Part shown: positions 50,386-62,523 of the stretch, in pieces
Position numbering within the stretch: the stretch's first letter is position 1
Layout: every line of letters begins with the position of its first letter
From: Oxytricha trifallax
Taxonomy: Eukaryota > Ciliophora > Spirotrichea > Sporadotrichida > Oxytrichidae
Length of the DNA stretch: 64,000 nt
Assembly (NCBI GenBank): GCA_000711775.1
Contig: ARYC01017059.1
Span: 1-64,000 of the forward strand
Direction of reading: 5' to 3'
Notes under the pieces: model-generated
What the model was told of the DNA's origin: nothing
Database searches by the model: none
The model's input: the letters and a program-made list of their open reading frames with translations, nothing else
Program-made: the position numbers and the translations under genes

Positions 50386-51555
50386 CATAACTCCATACCC
50401 TTAATTAGTTTTACTTGTGTTTTTTTATGAGGGCAATGTTGGGAATTAGGGTTTATTAGAGTTCTTAAGTATCACTTCCACTTTACTATTGAATATATGA
50501 AAATCCTTAAAAAAACAACATTTTATACTCTGCTTATATATTTCCAAACTTTTTATATAAATTATTGCATTTTATTCTTTATGTTTAACATTTTTTTCCA
50601 TAAGTTATCACTATTACTGATGGTTTTCATGAAACTTAATGATTGCATCATTATTAAATTTGGCATTTATGCATTAAATATTTATGAATTTTTAATAAAA
50701 AAATATTATCAACTTCGATTCAACACTTCTTTTTATTTTAGCTTGAAAATTTAATTAACAAACTTTTGTCTTATATAAAAGAGTTTGGTAACTTAAGTAA
50801 TGAAAAATTACCATAAAATGAGGTATTTTGAAATGTTTGATAGATCCCATTATGCCATTTTTTAGTTTCAGTATAATCATAAATTAAAATCTAACATAAA
50901 ATTATGTATTTTTAATTTTATACACCTATAAAATACGAGTTTCTTATAGGAGGTCAACACTGTTTAGAGAAATGGAGAAAGTTTGCGAAAACTGTAACAA
51001 ATTTAAGAGATGGATTTTTCCATTTTAAATAAATTCAATTAAATTAGTACTAAATTTGTTTAAATTTTATTATTGCTGAAATTACATCCGTTTAATTTTA
51101 ATTAATACTAATTTAATAGTTCCAAAACTTAATTAGTACTTAGTTTTAAACTAATTAGGTTTGAATGAAAATATTCTAATTTGGTTAAAAACCTAATTAG
51201 TACCATGTACTAATAAATTAAAATTAATGGTACCTAAACATTTTAAGGAATGGAGACCTTAAGATTTATATAAGAAAATGTTTTTATAAAATTTAGCTAT
51301 TTTAATTATATTATTAAAAACAAACAATAAAAGCACTTTCATTAAAATTTACTAGTATAATAATTTTAACATAATATAGGTGTAGATGTAATTATGATAA
51401 AAAATAAAAGATTAAATATCTCAACCATTAAAATAAATAATAAGATTCAATCTAACTACAGAAATGAAATTAATCAGAAAAGTAACTCTAATCCCAGCAT
51501 TATTTATCAATAAAAAAATATATTGAAACTCCTCATTAAGGGATTATGAGTTTTG
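50386..51555. mobile_element. Decayed ~1.17-kb TBE derivative, copy A
   Basis: The ends (CATAACTCCATACCC on the left; TTATGAGTTTTG on the right) are mutated versions of the C4A4 tips. The sub-terminal and internal sequence matches the element at 62524-63678 along its length, and parts of 46951-47974 in reverse. Because the same insertion is found at the same place in both duplicates, it predates the duplication. AAT precedes its left end. Confidence 0.78.
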
Positions 51556-52227
51556 GTTGATCCTGAATAAGAGATTAAACATATTCCTACAAAATGGGAT
51601 TTTTATTCTAAAAAAATTGGTTGAAAGAAAAAATAAATTCACATAAAAGTGTTGGGGGGAGAGGGTTCTCAATCAGAACATATTCTTATTGAATTACAAA
51701 TATTTTTTTTTACAGATTACCTTTAATGTTATTAACTTACAGGTTGTGAGTAATATTGGAAATATTTAATATAAATAATTTAGCCCTCATAACAACCACA
51801 AAAATTTTTTTTCTATAGCAGGTTAAATTTTGCTAAGATTTATATAGATATTTATTGCAAAAATTAAATATTAAAATTATTAACATTTGTTATTTAAAAA
51901 ATGATTGCCAGTGTATAAATGGAATTCTTTGTATTTTTCAATTATACAAACTTAAAGGTCTGAATAAATTCTTTATTTATAATGAAATTCTTTCAAAAAA
52001 TATTACAGCATTTAAACTTTCTGCCATCACTCCAATTTAACGGCCATTTATTCAAATATTATTATTTTGTAACTATCTCAGCAATGTTTTCACTATTTAT
52101 TTTATGTCAATGTATTTTTTTTCTGTGAATAAATATAGACTTACAAATAATGTAATTAAAATTTTCTCTCACAAATTAAGATACCTTTTTTAATTTTCTT
52201 ATACTTCATTACTTTATAGTAAGAATA

Positions 52228-55200
52228 AATACTCGTAAATAAAACTCATCCTTCATCATTTCAACGAGGTCAGGATCGTCTTATTCCTCTATTTCTATAA
52301 TTTCTCTATCATTAATTTTGTACTTTACATCACCCTCATCTGCATATTGAATTTCTTGTTCATCGCTGTAACTTTCATCGCTTTCTTCCTCATTTATTGC
52401 ATTGTCATCGAAATATTTCTCTTTTGTTTCTCCTGATTTAGATGTTACAATAAATCTCCCAATTTTACTTCCATCTTAATATTACAATCAAAACCCCCAA
52501 AATCCCTTATTGAGGTTTTAAGTTCTTTGATTTATAGGGTGTAGTTGGGGTCTTATTGGGGTGATTAGAGAAATTAGGCCAATTTGCAAAATGAGAAATA
52601 GAAATTAGCGAATTTAGGGACTATAAATGATGAGTAATATTTAGATTTACTTCTTAAGCTTAGGTATGGTATAATTATTAATTTAGACTTAGTCAAACCA
52701 GTAATGAATTATGCAGCTATAGCAAAGCTCCTGAGCAAGAGTGCCTCAACAATTAGGTATCATTGCTTTTTGATGTTTAGCATTTTAACTAGGCACTTGA
52801 AAGCATCCTGAAAGAAAATAAACAGCACCATATTGACTACCTCTGTGGCTCTAAGACTTTAAAGTATTGGGTACATTTTACACTTTCCTAGCGAGCTGTG
52901 ATATTTCATCGCAAGTTTCCTGACATGCGTATCTCTCCTTAGAATATAGCCAATATTGATAGAAGAAACGGCATTACTTTCAAGACTCTAAACAGAGTGA
53001 AGAGAGTGATTGATTTTACAGTGCCAGTTTATAGTAATAATTTAAACTTTATATATGATTAAATGCAGAGGTCTATTGACAATAACATCAAGTTCATACA
53101 CGCTGATGAAGCTGTATTCACCTTCAACACCTTTATTAATAAGTCTTGGTACAAGAAATATGATAACATAGAAGTGTATGACTTAAAAGTAAAAGTAGTC
53201 ACCCATATAATTTTAGCTGGTATAAGTGAAGATTCAGGCTTGGAGAGTTATGTCATTCACCCTCGCTTTATTAAGTGAGAGTAGTATATAGAGTTCCTAC
53301 ATAAGCTCAGAGATAAGTATAGTAACTAAGAGATCATCCTGTTTGTTGATAATCTCTCAGTTCATAAGACTAAGGAGTCTAAGAAAGCTTATGAAGAGCT
53401 AAACATAACTCCTGTATACAACGTTCCTTATAGCCCATAATTTAATGGAATTGAATTCTACTGGAGTTAAATCAAGACTCACTACAAGAAGCTGTTGCTG
53501 TATCATCTTATGCATGACTTGCCAATCGATACAGTAGACTTGATTCAAAGCAGCTGTAAGAGAGTGAGCGTAGATAAGACAACAATTTGTGCGAGATAGG
53601 GAAGAATGAATGTTTATAAATAAGTTTTAGATTTAAACGAATGAATATATTCACATATTAAATTGGCCCATAAATGGCTTTGGCTTCATTTTCTTCTCAT
53701 CTTTTTATGGCTTGCTTGGACCCATATTTTTTCTCTTAGTGCCAGCTCCTGCATCTATGTTCATTTCATTTAACTTTTAAACATCTTTATAAATCTCTTG
53801 TTCACTTCATGAATAATTTATGACTTTCTCTCTGTGAACCTTTGCATGCTCTTTTAATATGAATATACCAGTTCCAGGTTTCCCAACAAAGTTATGAATC
53901 AAAGTTTAGTAGAGAGGAATTGATGCTTCTTAAGCTCTGCGAGCCAGGTCTCGCTTATTAATATGCTTTTCTTCTTTTAATCTTCAGGACAGATAGAATA
54001 TCGTTTCTGATGAGCTTCTTCAATTATTTTTCTGAGAAACTCCTCTTTGATTGTACCAAGAACACCAAAGAAGAAGCTCCTTTCTGGAAGCTTGTTGGAG
54101 TGTTGTTTCTTGGTAGGAAGATAAACTACCAACTCTTCATCTTTCATCGCATCCTCATAGAGATTAGTTACTGAAATCTCTGGGTAGTTTGGAATATCTA
54201 TAAGCTTAATTTCATTGTTTTTGAAAGCTTTCTTCTCACCACAGAGTATCTCTTTTAAGAATGAGATTTTGGTACCTTCCATCGCTGGAATGAATAATTC
54301 CACTATAGTATATGGTTAAGTTTATGCTGCATGCTTACCATGTTGAGTAAGGTATCGATTTAGATCTTCCTTGCTTCTAAATATTGAGATCATTTCTTAA
54401 GCTTCATTGCAGTACTAATAGATTCCATCCTTGTTCCTTCTCTTCTTATTGAATTTCAAATTTTAATATATAGGGTTCTGGATCCTACTGTTTAAAATCT
54501 TAGTATTAAGTATGGCCATCTTATAGGAGGTTAACCCTGCAAAGATATGTGGAGAAAGTTTGCAGAAGCTGTAACAAACTGCAGAGATTGAGATCCATTT
54601 TTATCAATTTAGCTCCATTAAATTAGTACTAAATTTGTTTAAATTAAATAAGTACTGTACTAAATCCGTTTAATTTTAAATGGTAGCAATTTAATAGTAC
54701 CAAAACTTAATTAGTACCTAGTTTTAAACTAATGAGGTTTTAATGGAAAAGTTCCAAAATGGTTCAAAACCTAATTGGTACCAGTACCAACCTGAATTTG
54801 ATCTAAGTTGGTAAAAAAATTAAAAATATTAGGCATGAAATTATAAAATTTATAGTTATAAACTTAGTATAAATATGATGTCTAACGCCTAAAAATCAAC
54901 TATTGTTGTTGCAGTGCCAACTCATATACAAAGTTACTATAACAAAAGAGGTTTTTAAAGCTTAACAATTGAAATTTAAATTTGAATTTAAACATGGCGA
55001 CTAAGTTTAATCGCAAAGCAGTTTCTATTGGAGCAGGATAATCATAGCTCAACTTTGGGTCCTCCAAGAAACCAGAAGAAATCTATATTGAAAGGGAGGT
55101 TGAGCTAAGAGCTTTAGAGTTTGAAGCAGAGGTCTTTAAAATTGAAGTTTAGAACAAGAAATAAAGTGCATAGATGGGAGTTTAAACATAAGTTGAATTG

Positions 55201-58200
55201 ATTGAGGAAGAAAAGGAACAGCAACCAATAGAAAAAATTAAAACAATTTAATGTGAAGACTGCTAAAATTTTTTCTCAACTGAATCTAGCTTGAAGAGGC
55301 ACATCAAAGAATTACACTCTGGTAGAGCTAAGATCTATTTCAAGCATGATAAAGTCGATGGCAGGTATTAATGCATAACTTGTATGAAGTACTATACCAA
55401 TTCAGCAAAAGTGAAGAAACACATGCAAAAGCATCACTTAAGCGAGATCTTGATTAAAAATAAAGAAACTTAAAAGCTTATGCCAAGAGAAAGTTATATA
55501 CTATTGAGTCATAAAGAGATTAACAGGAGAGACTAAAGATAAAGAAGCTGCATGAATTGATGAATCAATCGGCAGGCAACACTTTATTAGCATGCTTCTA
55601 AGCCAAAGCTTACAACATACCTGCATTAAATGCAATTGATATTAGCAGTTGTATTGATAACTATTTGCAAATTAGCGTTCCTGCAAAACCAAAACTCATA
55701 GTAATTGATGATTATGCATACAAGGTGTATCCTTACAGCTATCTACTTAAGAATGAGCAGTATCAAAATGAGTTTGCTAACGAATTCATGATTCTTAGAG
55801 AGGCTTAGAGAAGAGTTTGCAAGAACTTGCTTAAGCTAAATGGTGTCATTTTAAGCTACAGTTATATCGCTTTAAGGCTTAAGAAATATGAAATGAGTCT
55901 GAAAGATTATCTTAATCATAACAGATACCCAGATGATTCGAATGATATACTATCAGATATGATATAGGGTATAAAGGAGTTGCATGAACTTGGATATGTT
56001 CATAGAGATTTGAAGATTGAAAATGTTATGATAAACCTATGCCCTTTAGAAGTTTGTTATAGATTTCAATAGAGCATTGGGATAAGAGATAGTAACCTTA
56101 GCAAAGGCTCTTGAGACATCTGGATACTTCCCAATCAGAGAGAAATGGACTAATGGCTCTGTTTAGTGGGATGTATGGGCAATCGGAGCTATTATATTAG
56201 AGAGTGATATGGAAAGTATGGCTTACTTTGGAACAAAGATTGAAAAATAAACAATCAGTTAAGCTTAGAAGCATATCAAGCAAGAGAATGTATGCAAGGA
56301 AATAAAAAAAAAGTAGAGATTATAACGATAAGATCTCCCTCCTATCCAAAATAAACATTGGATGACATACATGCGCCACTTAAGAGAGCAAGATTCAGAG
56401 GTATAACAAAGACAAGCAAATAAAATTCGTTTGAATAAATTCACCTAATATTCATTAAATATGCATTAAATTCACATAAAACCTGCGTTTTCTCTACTAA
56501 CTCTAATAAGACCCCCAGCTATACCCTACAAATCAAAGCATTTATAAACCTCACTAAGGGGTTTTGGGGTTTTGAATTAAACTTATAAAACAATATATAA
56601 AAAATTCCTAATAATCTAAAAATAATAGGTCTCGTTTTTTTATGTAATTTGGCAATACATTCCTTCTTATCGTAATAAAATTAATAATGTATATTGTATA
56701 TCTGGTGCCATCTTTGCATATTTTCAATTACCACCCATCCATTTAATTTTCTGAAAATTCTCCGATGTGAACAATCCTTTCTTGAGTTGACTCAAGCTTT
56801 CCAAATCCATGAGCTTATCCATTCTTGAATTCTCCTTAGTATTCTAAAAAAAAAGTTGAAATATTATAAACGTTATTGAGTCTCATTTTTATGCTTTAAT
56901 ATAGCTTGTCTTCTGTCTGCATGATTCCCAGACATTCAGAAATAAAATTATTAATATATTCTAAAATAGATCTTAAGCTTTAAAATAAAAACTCGATTAA
57001 CTTTTTTACTTTGATAAAATTTTATTTGTAATTAATTTTAGTATTATTTTTCTAATTAAAAAATATAAATTTATTGATATAAATATGAGATACACTATTA
57101 TGATTGTAAGAGTAAATATAATTATTAATAAATAAAATTAGTAATAGATATTTCCTTCACAAGTTTTAAATTTATAGTCTATAGAAAGTTTTATGGATGA
57201 GTGAAATAACAATAATCAGCTTCAATACTAGAAATATTGATTGATTGCTTTCTTTCAAGTTTACGGAACTGCTTTCTCTTTTTCAATAATCAAACAAAAT
57301 ACAATAAGTTGCTGTGATATATTAAAATTTAATAATAAAGTAATTGAAATTAAATTTTTTGTAATATTTTAATATTATTTGATAGTTGAAATAGTAAAAT
57401 ATTTAGTTTTTTATTATTCAGGTACAAATTTTGGGGATTTCATTAAAAAGGATATATTTTTGGAAATTAATTGATTAATTTTTATAAAAAATATCATAAT
57501 TTGTTATTAAATTTAAAAATTACGAAATTTACATATTTACAAGATTAGTTTGAATAATTTATTTTTAATAAAAAGTATTGTAATACAATAATACTTTCAA
57601 GAATATCCTTTTTTTTTCATTGTTTTATAATAAAGGATTTAATTTTACTCTATTATTTTTATATCTCATATTTTTAAAGAATACTTTTTCTTATTAATTA
57701 TGGATGATATTTTGTAGAACAAAATTTATTAAGATCTTAAAAAGTATTTTCATTAGAAATCCTAAAAAATTTCTTGTGATATCCTGTGTATTTGGTTTTA
57801 CCATCATACAATTAGGTGTTGTATACAAACTAATTTATTTTATATAATAGTTTTAAATTTGATAAGGCTAAATTTACAATGTTTTATGCATTTTCTTTTT
57901 ATTTAATATTAATTTAAACTCTATTTCTTCATCAATAATCCTTTATGCATATTTAAAAATGTAATATCATTTATATATTCCATTAAATAATTATTTAAAT
58001 ATATTTATATTGCATTTTCAATTTCAACAACTCTGAGCAAGTAGTGATCCTTGAATTTTAACTTAAATTCCTTAGGAATGTTATCTGGCAGTTTGAGGGT
58101 ATGCGCGCAGTTCTTAAATACCTCTGTTGTTTTATATTTATGCTGAAATTCTTCACTTTCACAATAATAATTGAAATTTGCAGTAAATTAATAAATTAAT

Positions 58201-59281
58201 AAAAATCAATCTTTGCCTTACTTCCAGAGCTTTAAGTAATATTCTAATTCAGAGGGTTGATGCTTTTACTTAACATATTGAGATTTGTACTTGTGAAATA
58301 TAATATATCATATTTCAAAGATATAAATTAAATCAACACTAACATTAAGTCATTGTTTATATATTATACGAGAGACTGGTCAAATTCAAAGTCAGTGTCC
58401 TCACCAGGTTGGTATGTGTCTCTCACAAATTCATCTGTTTTGTGTTTCCCAATCCCAAATTTAGCTCTTAACCCCACTTTCAACCATGAGGATTTTGTTC
58501 GCTTTTTTTGGCTTTTCCATTTTTAATTGCTAGACTATTATGACTATTTTATTTCCTCTTAATCATCATTTTCTTGTTTATTTATAATTTCTGCATTTTA
58601 TAAAGCTTATGTATTTTCTATGTCTTCTTGACTAGGATATTCTTCTTAACTAATCTATTGAGCTTCAATTGTTAAATCTTGATTAAATATAAAATATCAA
58701 TAAATATTAATGGGCATTTATTTAGGGGGATTACTCACCAAATAATTTACAACAATAAATTAAAAAGAATTTTCAATAATTTGCAAGATAAATATGATTA
58801 ATATATTTTAAAACAAAAAGTTTATAGCACAAGAAATAAATTTGAAATATTCTTTATTGTTCAATTTGTTCAATTAATTTTAAATCATTAGTTTAGAGGA
58901 ATATAGGTTTTATCAATATATTTAGCAAACAATTTTTGTTAATACTTTAATAGAATAAATTAGTCTCTACAATTAATATGTAGCTTAATTTAATCTTGTG
59001 TACTATTCTCTAAATCAATAGTCCCATCTCTAGCGGTGATATGCTAATTTTTGTTTGTAGATCCTTGTTCATTGCCAGAAAAAGGATCAGTTTAGTTTTC
59101 CAATTACTCACTTCCACTATTTACTATTCCTGCTAATAAATCTGCGCCAAGGTTATTGTCTGCTTATATTTATTGTAAATCTTATATCTTTTCCTCTTCT
59201 GCTGAGATTAGATGCTTCTCTTAATATATATCCTATAAAAAATAAAAAGTTAATACAAGTTATAATTTAACATATATCCAT
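52228..59281 (-). CDS. 5' part of permuted MORN gene, unit 3 (copy B), carrying a TBE
   Basis: The ATG at 59281 starts MDIYQEKHLISAEEEKIQDL after a 46-bp IES. After the AATCTTG-pointer IES come the coding segments equivalent to copy A: the basic FVRDTYQPGEDTDFEFDQSL region, LKFKDHYLLRVVEIENAI, MORN units (ENEMDGWQLKICKDGTRYT), QYQDGSKIGRFIVTSKSG and an acidic end reaching the 16-bp repeat at 52228-52243 (MMKDEFYLRV). The complete TBE at 52489-56574 sits in the IES between DGTRYT and QYQDGSKIG; copy A has only about 0.15 kb there. No stop precedes the pointer; a TGA follows shortly after it. Confidence 0.7.
52652..53644 (+). pseudogene. TBE transposase (42-kDa DDE type), broken
   Basis: The N-terminal part shows a helix-turn-helix (MNYAAIAKLLSKSASTIRYH) in a different frame from the catalytic part. 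The latter carries the DDE residues in KFIHADEAVFTFNTF, ILFVDNLSVHKTKESKK and PQFNGIEFYWSQIKTHYKK. One in-frame TGA lies at 53276-53278, between the first and second catalytic blocks. The ORF ends at TGA 53642-53644. This type is related to IS630/Tc1/mariner transposases and, in Oxytricha, takes part in genome rearrangement. The start is not clear because of the frame break. Confidence 0.85.
53651..54519 (-). pseudogene. TBE 22-kDa protein gene, broken near its C-terminus
   Basis: The ATG at 54519 opens MAILNTKILNSRIQNPIYQN. The main frame runs through FIPAMEGTKISFLKEILCG and SFFFGVLGTIKEEFLRKIIE to a TGA at 53899. The C-terminal coding sequence (TLIHNFVGKPGTGIFILKEH, later QKDEKKMKPKPFMGQFNM) continues in the next frame, with a second TGA on the way. 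So there is one frameshift and one extra stop. It ends at 53651-53653, six bases from the transposase stop. The family function is unknown; it is encoded by all full TBEs. Confidence 0.78.
54994..56470 (+). pseudogene. TBE 57-kDa zinc-finger/kinase-like gene, broken
   Basis: The ATG at 54994 opens MATKFNRKAVSIGAGQSQLN. Two C2H2 fingers follow (CEDCQNFFSTESSLKRHIKE and CITCMKYYTNSAKVKKHMQK). In the next frame comes a kinase-like domain with YVHRDLKIENVM (catalytic loop) and later VIDFNRAL, in the place of DFG, and WDVWAIGAIILES. At least two frame changes separate these blocks. It matches the third gene of TBE elements. The end is not certain. Confidence 0.78.
58675..58998 (-). other. IES in MORN copy B with pointer AATCTTG
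   Basis: AATCTTG is at 58675-58681 and 58992-58998. Removal joins LENST to QDLTIEAQQISQEE in frame. It has the same pointer and position as in copy A (45942-46206), so this IES is older than the duplication; its interior has changed in length and sequence. Confidence 0.8.
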
Positions 59282-59461
59282 GGTTTGATTAAGATATTTT
59301 TAATGGTCTATATATATATATATTTTTAATTTATTCGAATTTCACTTTGTAAACTAGTAAATTATGAATAAGAGGTAATCATTGATTGATAAAAGTTGAT
59401 TGATAAATTTTAAAAGTTGAATTATGTATGTTAAGAAATAATTAAATTCGTAAGTATAGAA

Positions 59462-61234
59462 TCAATCTAGCACTCTAATCTGTTAATCGTTATCAAATAG
59501 CACCTTTTAACGTTATTTTATTTAATGAAAATATATAATGTAAAATAATTAATTATCCATCAGAGTCTGTGTACCAAGCTTCACCATGTCTCTATCCGTT
59601 TCTCCATTCACTTTTTTATTTGTTCTAATGATTTTTTATAATAATTAATTTTTATATTGGCCTTCATACTTTTCACCATTAGCCCAATCCATAATTCCAA
59701 AGCCATCTTGCTCATCATTGAAAAAGTTACCTTCGTAAATTTGCCCACATTCTTATATAAATTTTCCATGCCCATTCATCATGCTCTCTCTCCAATCACC
59801 ATTAATCTAGACATTAATATTTCTTAACTTTTGACTTTTTTTACTGATCTCTTGTATTATTTGAAATTATTTTTTATAATTTGAGTGACAAGATTTGTCA
59901 TTCTATACTCACAAGACAATATTTTTCAATCTTGTCTTGTGAGCTTTTAAAAAATTACTATATATAGTGTACTTTTTGAAAGTTTGATAAGCTAAATAAT
60001 AATACCTTAATGTATCTCATCTAATGAAAAAAATCAAAAAGATGATTTAATGATTTGAATTAAAATTTTTGGATGTAGAATAGCATTTTGGGGACCTTTT
60101 AAATATGAGAGGTCAAAATTTTGATTCCTGAACTCTTAAAAAGGCACCTATTTAAAAAATATAAGGATTTATGATAAGTCTTTAGGAACTTGATAAAGTC
60201 TAAATGGATTTTAATTATTCTTAATTAGAAATATTAATAAGCTTTTCATCGATAAAAACAATTAATTTTTAAGATTAAAATCATAAATCAAAACTTAAGT
60301 TTCATCTTTAAAAAGACTAGCAACAACAATTATTATTCCTGCTTCTCTTAAATTTACATTCTACAGATTATGATTTATAATATAATTATAACAAAAGTCC
60401 AATAAAAGCTGTTGACTTGAGTAAATTTTAAAGTTCTTGATAAATAATGAATATACTAAAAAGTTAAATCATAAGTTAATGTAAATTTCTAAAATTTCTA
60501 AAATTTAGTATTTAATATCCTTCATAGCTAGAGCCATCAACGTATGTTAATTTTCCAAATCCTTGTATCTTTTTAATTTAATACAATAATATGATTTTAT
60601 GATGATCTAATCGTCCACGAATTAAACAAAAAAGTAAAAATTTTAATATTATAAAATTCCCCTTTATATATGCCTCTTCCTTTGAAATTAAAGACTCCTT
60701 TCCCTTATCTGCTCCCATTAACATACTCAGCTGTACACTCATCTCCTTCTACAAACGTTTCTGTGCCTTTGCCATGCTTCTCATCTTCAAACCACTCTCC
60801 TGTGTATGTAGTTTTATCTTCTGAGGTTAATATTCCAAAGCCATGACGCCATCCATTCTTAAAAAAGATAGATTAATAGAAAATTTTCACAAATACATAT
60901 TAATTAATGATTGAACCATTAACCTTCATACCATCCACCATCGTTGTAAAATAATTTCTTCCCTTAACCATTAGCCATCCCGTATTTTTTCTCTCCCCAA
61001 TATAATATAAAATACTCTAAATCAATTTTCATTAATATATAATATTCGCCACTATTGGGTTTAATTGAAACACCTGGCCCATGCTTTATATATAAAAAAA
61101 CAGTATTAACAACTTTCTCATGTCGAGCAGATAACCTCTGTATCTCTCCCCACTTTCTAGAAGAGAACCATGTGTGAATTATAAATTCAAATCTTTAATT
61201 CTATCTTGCCAGTCTTCTAATACTCGTAAATAAA
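59462..61234 (-). CDS. 3' part of permuted MORN gene, unit 3 (copy B)
   Basis: It begins at the 16-bp repeat 61219-61234, again without ATG, and continues LEDWQDRIKDLNLQFTHGSF-like sequence. MORN units follow (KNGWRHGFGILTSEDKTTYT, GEWFEDEKHGKGTETFVEGD, then IQGFGKLTYVDGSSYEGY). After an insert of about 0.65 kb come NGHGKFIQECGQIYEGNFFN and DEQDGFGIMDWANGEKYEGQ. The end is LFDNDQQIRVLD with TGA at 59462-59464, 181 bp from the ATG at 59281. At the point where copy A holds a TBE derivative the coding sequence here is continuous. Confidence 0.7.
59820..60515. other. ~0.65-kb insert between MORN coding segments, copy B only
   Basis: In copy A the matching gap (about 48020-48065) is only some 45 bp. 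The copy-B insert is AT-rich, has no open frame and contains a hairpin at about 59909-59944 (CTCACAAGACAA and its complement around a 12-bp loop). The ends carry weakly complementary ACATTAA/TTAACTTTT motifs. It is an insertion after the duplication, possibly a MITE. Confidence 0.5.
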
Positions 61235-61869
61235 TACAAGAAATTAGTAATAGAATATTTTTGAGATTTCAATTTAGAGAAAATTAATAAAAAGCTATAA
61301 AAAATTAATGGCAATATGTAATTTAATTTATGTATTTGTAAATTAAATAATATAGATAGATTATATATATTTTGTATCAACTTCAATTAAAGAATTATTA
61401 TGTTTAATAAATAATATCATGAAAATATTTTTGAATTTGAAGTGTAAATTATTAGTAGAGGTAGTGAATCGTTTAAGTCAGGAACATTTAAAATTCAGAG
61501 ATAAAAATTAATTCTAGATATATTAAATACTAATCATTAGTATTTATCACATAAATTACATAATAAATAGGAGCCATTAATTTTTAAATATGGCATTAGA
61601 TTTTTAAATAAAATTTTCCTTCCCTATTGTTTATCTTACTATGACTGAGTAGTGAAACTCCTGAATGTCTAGCTCCAATAATTTTGTACCTTTAGTACCC
61701 AAATTCTCAAACGACTGAATAAGATTTTTTCAATATGTGTTTTTTAATTTTTTTTTCTCCCAACTCCACATATTTCAGTACATGAATCATTTTTGTCGTC
61801 TTGTGTGCTCACTGTAAATATATGTGATAATTAATAATTATAAATTATTATTTAAGTTAACAATGGTCC

Positions 61870-62168
61870 AAATTGTGGCAATTAACTCTTTGAACTTTAG
61901 ATAATATAGTACTTGTTTGATGTAGAAACACAAAATTAGCGGACTTTATTATTAGCAGAACCTCTATCTCATTATAGAAGCAAATTAAATTGACTTTAAT
62001 TGTAAAATAAAAAACAACCAAACAAATCACTAGATATTAAAGTCAAGTTATCTCTCTCCAGGCATGCAAAAGAGGGTTACAGCCAATATAAAATCCAGCT
62101 GATTTAAAAATATCTTACCAAGAAAAGTGCTTTATTTTAGGTTTCAGAAAGTTATCTGCCACGGATTT
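61870..62168. mobile_element. ~300-bp MITE, copy B
   Basis: GTGGCAATTAACTCTTTGAA on the left and the complement (AGTTATCTGCCAC) on the right. The interior matches 49037-49331, but with more differences between its own arms. It was carried along by the tandem duplication. Confidence 0.68.
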
Positions 62169-62523
62169 AATGATTTAATTTATTAATTATAATTATTCTA
62201 TAATCAAATATATTTCTACAATAAAAATTATAATGATTTTAAATATATATTAAAATTAATGTTTAAATTAAATATTGATAATTTTTATCATAAAATGAAA
62301 AACATATATTGTTCAATATATTCTCATATTTTCAATTTAACATATTTGTCATTGTATAAAAATATAAAATAAAGAAATAATTTGGTATTTTAAGTTATAA
62401 TCTCAATTATTTTTTATTAAAAAATTTTGCTACTATTTAAATTTTTAAATGCTAATTTATTGTTCCCTCTAATGGTTTTTAATTTTAAAATAAATTTACT
62501 GCTATATTATTATTACCTTTAAT

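Larger units (their letters stand above)
48800..52227. other. Non-coding block between MORN units 2 and 3
   Basis: This 3.4-kb block holds a MITE (49037-49331), a GC-rich island (about 49605-50190) and a TBE derivative (50386-51555), with AT-rich DNA between. No coding segment was recognised. The corresponding block of the second duplicate begins at 61235 and runs past the window end; it lacks the GC island. Confidence 0.6.
52489..56574 (+). mobile_element. TBE transposon (Tc1/mariner-related), 4086 bp
   Basis: The left end is CAAAACCCCCAAAATCCC and the right end the complement of CAAAACCCCAAAACCCC. Imperfect inverted repeats extend at least about 78 bp inward. AAT flanks both sides (52486-52488 and 56575-56577), matching the ANT target of this family. 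The three expected genes are present: transposase, the 22-kDa protein in convergent orientation, and the zinc-finger/kinase protein. Size, tips, target and gene order all match Oxytricha TBEs. Each gene has one or more frame breaks, so this copy looks inactive but not old. Confidence 0.93.

Noticed and set aside
50497-50754. Hydrophobic plus-strand open frame
   Set aside because: It lies inside a decayed TBE derivative, and the homologous region at 62640-62880 is not open. It is chance in AT-rich DNA.
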